Part shown: positions 58,717 to 64,000 of the stretch, piece after piece
Layout: each line of letters begins with the position of its first letter
Numbering within the stretch: position 1 is the first letter of the stretch
Assembly: GCF_020382885.2 (NCBI RefSeq)
Contig: NC_058501.1
Coordinates: 15,576,501 to 15,640,500 of the forward strand
DNA length: 64,000 nucleotides
Origin: Scatophagus argus
Taxonomy: Eukaryota > Chordata > Actinopteri > Scatophagidae
Direction of reading: 5' to 3'
Translations under genes and position numbers: made by a program
Notes under the pieces: generated by a model
Seen by the model: the letters and a program-made list of their open reading frames with translations, nothing else
The model's database searches: none
What the model was told of the DNA's origin: nothing

Positions 58717-60140
58717 ACTGCATTCCTCTCTGATAAGAGAGAAAGAGTGGAAGAGGGAGAAGTAAGGAGGGAGGATGAACGTGAAGATTAAAGACGGAGA
58801 GTGAGATAGGGATCAGGGTCTCAAGAGGAAGAAACCAAGAGGAGAGGGTGAGATACGGACAGCGGCAGAGAGGGGGAAGGAGGGGAAAATGAGACCGAAA
58901 GAGAGAGGGGAGAGATCAGGAGAGTCAGAGTGGGTGAGGAATGCAGTGAGATGAATATCCCTCAGAAGAGGGAGATGCTGTGTGTCAAAGTCACTCAGAC
59001 ACTTGGAGCTGGGCAGACCCTGACCTACAGCTCAAACTCATCCTTCAAGCATTTCCTGCACACTTTCTGATATAAGCTTATCTGTCATCACATCAGTCAT
59101 TCACTCTTACTTCATTGTAGAATCTCATCTTCATTGTTTATTCCCCTCTGAAGAGGATCTTTGCATTTCTTAAAGGGACTATAAATCCAGCTCATATGGG
59201 ATTATATAGTGCCAGTAGTCCAGGTGTCTTTAACTTAAAACACAGGAATTAAAGGAAGCCAAAAAAAAAAAGAAAAAGAAAAACAATGTTCACCGAGAAC
59301 ACACACACAGTGACCTAAAGGGAAAGATCAAACATTTTCAGTTGAAACATACTGAACAACCAAACAGTTTGAAATGATTACAGTCTTCCAATTTCCAATT
59401 AACACCACCCAGCAATATTTGAAACCTGCTCTGCTTTTTAACTAGTTGAATCTGGCACCAGTATATTGACGGGGTAATGCTGACACCCACTGGATAAGGC
59501 AGCAAGGTGCCAATCTTGAGATCTGGCAAACCTTATCTTGCCTGACATAATCCCTACTGTCCTAAATTATGCCATAAACACTGAATTGTGAAAACATGTA
59601 TTGTGAGACTTACACCTTATCTCGTGATGCCCATAGATGGACGTCATGGACAGTGACACTGTCATTTTTAGTGATTAACAATTTCTCATTAAAAAAAAAG
59701 ATGAGGAATTTTATGTTGTGACAATGTTTTAAAGTCAGTTAAGGATGCAAAGTGAAATTGGTGTTCAGTTAATTGGTGTTCAGTATAACCAGTGGGGGGA
59801 AAAGTAATTTTGTTTAAAAACTAATTGGAACAAAGGAGTGTGACCTTTTTTCTCGTGATGTGTATTTGTTGCCCTCACATATCCTGTATTTATTTATTTA
59901 TATTTATTTTTAATGTTTTTGCTCATTTAGTTAATGCCTGATTGCTGCTTTTTCTTTACTACATACCCCTCTGCAAAAAATGTTTCTGAAAAGTCCTCTG
60001 CAAATAATAATGACACCAACCGAAGTCAATATTTACTTGAATATTACAGTATTATCACGTCAATATTTACATTAGATGCATAAACAAAATGTTGCAAACC
60101 CTGAGTGCTTTACAAACTGATGGCTAAATGTAATTACTAA
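58717..60140. other. Intergenic, promoter side of the receptor gene
   Basis: The first 300 bases are purine-rich (GAGAGG repeats), probably 5' flank of the receptor gene on the minus strand. The rest is unique A/T-rich sequence without a gene. Confidence 0.5.
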
Positions 60141-60149
60141 GGTCTAGTG

Positions 60150-60403
60150 GGTAAAGCTGTGCAGAAACTGTGCACACCCAACCCTAAATGGCTAAAATGT
60201 GTGGAGGACACGGCTGAAAAAATATTCGAACGTTGCCAATGGGGTGCGTCATCCACATGCGACATATTGCTGTTTGTGTCGGTCCGGTCGCAATCAAAAA
60301 GCGTCACTTCTTCGCACACCAGTTCTTTGATTGTTTCACTGTTGTATCACCGCATTAAAATATTGCACACCAACACGAGCCCTCTTAGGCGAAACGCCGT
60401 GAG
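60150..60403 (+). promoter_or_regulatory. Possible constitutive promoter and first exon of adar
   Basis: CpG-bearing sequence ending AACGCCGTGAG before GTAAGG (donor at 60404). Human ADAR has constitutive and interferon-induced first exons, and this position upstream of the ISRE region fits a constitutive one. Inference only; it could belong to an unseen divergent gene. Confidence 0.3.
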
Positions 60404-61859
60404 GTAAGGTAATTAATAAAAGCGACTGTGGTGTTTTAAAGAGGTGTTATGGCTTAGATTAGGAGTAGTGTTTTCGTTAGCAGACAAGGAATTGACTGTG
60501 TTGCAGATGGTACTTGGAAATGGTGCAGTGCCAGTGCAGTGTGCTGCTGCCAGTATGAGCCTCTGACTGTGTTATGAGCTAGCAGGCTAGCTAACGTTAG
60601 CCGGAGGATGAACGATGTTCAGCTGGCTGCAGCTAGCAGCACACTTTGTCCTTTAATGTGTGTAACACGTTAACAAAGTTAAAAAGTCTGACCACAGGTG
60701 TCTCGACGGGGCTTTTTAGCGTTATAGCTGCGTATTACGTCCCTTCAAATGACGACCGTTGGTTTGTTGTTTTCCTTCAAAGTCTGCGTCAGGGATAAGG
60801 CAAAGGATAGCAGGGAGCACAGTTGGGGTTAACCCTTCTTTAATAATCTTTCCTTTTCTAAAAATGTTTCCATCAGTGTCAGCTCACACGAACCCCAGTC
60901 ATAAGCTGATTCAAAGAGTCATGTAGCCTACTTGTACACGAAAGCGTCTGTTCAGAAGAAATTACCAGCGTTTTCCGAATTTCTGTTGCGTTAATTTTGT
61001 ATGCTAAGTCAGACTTGTCAGAGTTTAATCGTGGTTTGAGTTTGTATCATCCGGATTCAGCTAACAATGATACAAAATATGAAACTGTACGGACGCTATT
61101 TTCATATACCCTAGAGCCAAATGGCGAAGCTTTTGTCGTATTAAGTGTACGGTTCCAATGTTTTCAAACGCAAGTACATTTGCACTTGACAAACATAATC
61201 GACTGTAAACACATCTCAAGAAACGGTCATGGGGTGGAGTGGAACACAGCTCTGATTTAATTTAATCAGCTCGGTCGTAATGAAATTTGATCAGGATTTT
61301 ATAAAAATAAAACGTGTGCCGTTATTGAATCTTAAATGCTGTGGAGCCACTCACACGAGTCTCTATGCACGTACGTTGTTAGTCACTACATGTGTCTGAG
61401 CTACTCTTGTGTTTGCCGGTGACCTTCACCTCATAGTACTCATGCGTTGTTTTTTTTTCCCATCCTGTCACAATCCCGTTACAAGATCTCAGCGTTTCGC
61501 AGTGATATTTGTATCTCCCAAAATGTATTACATTACTATCATTCTCCCTCATCCGTTTTATTTTTAATGTGAGAACCTGATCTGAGCATGTGATGTCTCC
61601 TCTGCCACAGTGGTACTGTATACAGCATGCGTTCAGGGAAGGATGTCCTTGTAGCTCCACCGTAACAACGGCACATTGATTAACTGGGACCGCTCAGCGA
61701 CCTCATTAAGCATGGAAATTATAAGACACACACAGAAGAGCTGTAATTGTGTTACTTATTTTTAAATACTTCATTCACTGTCTGTGTGTCTCTCTGTGAA
61801 GCAGACACTGTTGCGACACGGCGGGTCATGTGACCGTCAGTGGAAACCTAACTTTTTGT

Positions 61860-61878
61860 GGGAAACGAAAACGAAACT
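61860..61878 (+). promoter_or_regulatory. Interferon-stimulated response element (ISRE)
   Basis: GGGAAACGAAAACGAAACT contains overlapping GAAANNGAAA repeats, a near-ideal ISRE for ISGF3/IRF binding. It lies about 400 bases before a splice donor at 62277 and 1.9 kb before the start codon of the downstream gene. Confidence 0.8.
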
Positions 61879-61989
61879 TGTTCCGTCTGTGCATCACTGT
61901 TTCCCTTCTCTTACACGCGGCAGGTTGCGGATTTTTCCTTTACTTTCTTGGTGTGATAGTTAAGCTTCGTAATTTTTTTTGCAGCTCCT

Positions 61990-62276
61990 GCATACAGCAT
62001 TTGTAAGCGAGCGACAAAACAGGATCTGTCACTCTGGAAACTACGGAAACGACGCATCTCATCCCGAGCAGAAGAAGATCCTGCGCGCTAGAAAACGTTT
62101 TTATCCTTTCTCAAATTAAACAGTCGAGATAGTTCAAAATTTGCTAATCTACAGCCGGACTTTATGTGGTTACTATCCATTCAATCTCTGAGAAACGGCA
62201 GGAACAGCAACGTTAAGTCAGCACCAACGTTTCATCTTCTTTTTCCCAGCTACCACTTGCATTTCAGCTGCTGTAG
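61990..62276 (+). other. adar: Probable untranslated first exon of the interferon-inducible transcript
   Basis: The segment downstream of the ISRE ends CTGCTGTAG before GTGAGA, a good donor. The next matching acceptor is 'tgtatttcag' ending at 63677. The 5' end is not defined by the sequence. Confidence 0.4.
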
Positions 62277-62299
62277 GTGAGATCCACAGTACTGTGTGA

Positions 62300-63670
62300 C
62301 GACACAATGGGCCTGAGTGAATGTGGTGTAACTGTGCGACCATGTACCAGCTTTCATATCTGCACTGCTAAGAGACACAGGGGTCTCGGTGATAGGGGAA
62401 GCCGGGGTCACTTTGAACATCAGACTGTGTATTGTGTATAGTATCTGCACGTGTCTTGACATGACAGCAAGAGTGCAAAAGAGTTGATTCATCAGTTGTC
62501 AAATGGGTCGCCCCGTCTGCGCAGGTTCAAAGCAGAGACGAGCATAATGACAGAGGATTCTGAAAAACACAGTTGTTATTTTGGCTGTCAACTGTTGCCT
62601 TGCATCAGGGTCAAGATGAGTAAGCTCCAGCCCCCGTTTGGGCCCTGGGCTGCCGGCCCTGTCGGACCCTATTACTGTGATGAAGCAACACTGTGGTGTT
62701 CTCTTATTAATGTGGTGGCATTCAGACCTGCTCAGCTCTGTGTGTCAGACCAGTGATGCTGACTGGGCCAGAGGGGATGAAACCTGACTCAGTATTGGGT
62801 GTCCCCTTGTTGTCAGTCTCACTGATATAGACATTATTGAGTGTTGTCAGATATGACACTTGAGGCTCAATCAATGTTTGTTGTACCATAGGACGATATT
62901 GGAATTCTGGACTATGCAGTTCAGGATGTGCATTTCTACGCAATTAATGTTTTCATGTGTGTTGTTGTTTTTGGAGGAAAGAATCAATTTAGGTCTGCAA
63001 AACCTTATCATTTTAGCAGGACTGTTAATAACAACTGCAAGGTTTTCTGCCCACAGCCTTTCACTGACAGGTAGTCCTTTACATTCCTGTGCCCTTGGAA
63101 CTTATTGTGTAGACCAGAGTCTCACTCCTCCTCTCCTCCCCGCTATAGATCCAGATCCAGCAGTAATTTCTGAGGCCAGAAATACAACAGAATAGTCACA
63201 AGAAGGTCTGAATTATTAATTACCCTCCTTTTACCTTGGGATTAAGTTTCAGTGTGACTGGGAGAGACAGTGTGTCACCCTGCAGTATCCTTGTAAACTG
63301 GCAGGATACAATCTGAAGAAATACACAGCAGTATTGATGACGTTGTCCCACGTTAGAGCTTGTCCTCCATGTTTAAACTTTATTTTTTCAACAGTGCTTA
63401 TATTTCTCATTGTCCAATGTCCACTGCGCATTCTGTACTGCATTTTAGGATCATGTTAAAATCTGTGTCCTTGAAGGTGGTAGAGATTCACTGATTTATG
63501 CAAGGACGCTTGAACAGGTTAGAGGCCTGCCAGCATTGCCAGAATTTGTGTTACTGGCACAACAGTTTATCTTTCTCTCCCTGCTACTGCTCACTTTTCC
63601 ACCATTCAATAATCTTGATGTTATTTGTTTCTATTTATTAATTATCCCCTGACATTGTGCTTGTGTTTGT
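62300..63670. other. Probable first intron of adar
   Basis: No exon or recognisable repeat seen. Confidence 0.45.
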
Positions 63671-63807
63671 ATTTCAGGCTCTCTCAGTGTGCATTTGGCC
63701 TGCCCTGACTTTCCATCGGGGTTTGCTGTTTGTGCTTGAGGACGTACACTTCTACAGAAGCTGCACCCCCAGCTGCACCGCCCCCCTTCACGCTCAACCC
63801 CTGCGCT

Positions 63808-64000
63808 ATGAGCAGAGGTAGAGGAGGGCCTGCTAGAGAACACTACCACTGGCATCCGCAACCAGACCTCCATGCCAAAGAGCATTACCACAGACCTGGC
63901 CCAGCCTCACTCTTCCCTAGACGGGGCCCACAGCAAACCCCATATTCAAATTATTACCATAGACCTGCCTGTCCCATAGTGCCCATACAGACCCCGGGTC
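63808..64000 (+). CDS. adar: Probable ADAR1 (double-stranded RNA adenosine deaminase), N terminus only
   Basis: The exon begins at 63678 after 'tgtatttcag'; its first ATG is at 63808 and the frame stays open to the window end. The 64 visible residues (MSRGRGGPAREHYHWHPQP..., later YYHRPACPIVPIQTPG) are Arg/Gly/His/Pro/Tyr rich and disordered, as is the region before the first Z-DNA-binding domain in long-form ADAR1. No catalytic or Z-alpha sequence is in view. The call rests on three things: this start, the strong ISRE upstream (long ADAR1 is interferon-induced), and gene order (ADAR lies near a nicotinic receptor gene in human 1q21). If right, the enzyme converts adenosine to inosine in dsRNA and restrains MDA5 and PKR sensing. 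Another interferon-induced gene is possible. Confidence 0.6.
   Translation, partial: MSRGRGGPAREHYHWHPQPDLHAKEHYHRPGPASLFPRRGPQQTPYSNYYHRPACPIVPIQTPG

Noticed and set aside
60997-61260. 87-codon plus-strand frame in the likely adar promoter region
   Set aside because: No motif, no splice sites that would join it in frame to the start at 63808.

Overview
This window is teleost nuclear DNA, most likely from a spiny-rayed (percomorph-type) fish. The genes are split by GT/AG introns, and their proteins align exon by exon with vertebrate TRIM46, TMEM107, KRTCAP2, S100, SNX27 and neuronal nicotinic receptor proteins. The introns carry typical fish repeats: L2/Rex1-like LINE 3' ends, a Tc1-like remnant, tRNA-derived SINEs, and non-autonomous elements common in percomorphs. 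I recognised no retrovirus, LTR element, Polinton or CRISPR.

Layout. 0.6-5.6 kb (-): trim46, from its start through the FN3 domain; the SPRY part lies off the left edge. 6.7-8.0 kb (+): tmem107, with a duplicated fourth exon. 8.8-10.5 kb (+): krtcap2. 11.8 kb (-): tRNA-Gly(CCC). 12.3-32.4 kb: an S100 cluster with four intact genes (A +, B +, C -, D +), one broken tandem copy (E +), and an orphan inverted copy of an S100 promoter and first exon at 23.5 kb. 34.2-45.0 kb (+): snx27, 13 coding exons. 51.2-58.7 kb (-): an alpha7-type nicotinic acetylcholine receptor subunit, 10 exons. 60.1-64.0 kb (+): promoter region, interferon-response element, untranslated exons and first codons of a gene that is probably adar.

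The gene set (S100 cluster, SNX27, nicotinic receptor, ADAR; TRIM46 and KRTCAP2) matches parts of human 1q21-q22 as I know it. TMEM107 is on 17p in human, so its place here is a fish-lineage arrangement. The genes do not form one pathway: axon initial segment microtubules (TRIM46), ciliary transition zone (TMEM107), N-glycosylation (KRTCAP2), calcium binding (S100), endosome-to-membrane recycling (SNX27), synaptic transmission (nAChR) and RNA editing (ADAR).

The most notable observation is the pair of 97-nt tandem exons in tmem107. They have the same phase, the reading frame allows exactly one per transcript, and a 65-nt intron separates them. This looks like mutually exclusive splicing that swaps one membrane segment of a ciliary gate protein. 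Next come the reused S100 first-exon module, an S100 protein with both calcium loops altered, and a strong ISRE ahead of the likely adar start.
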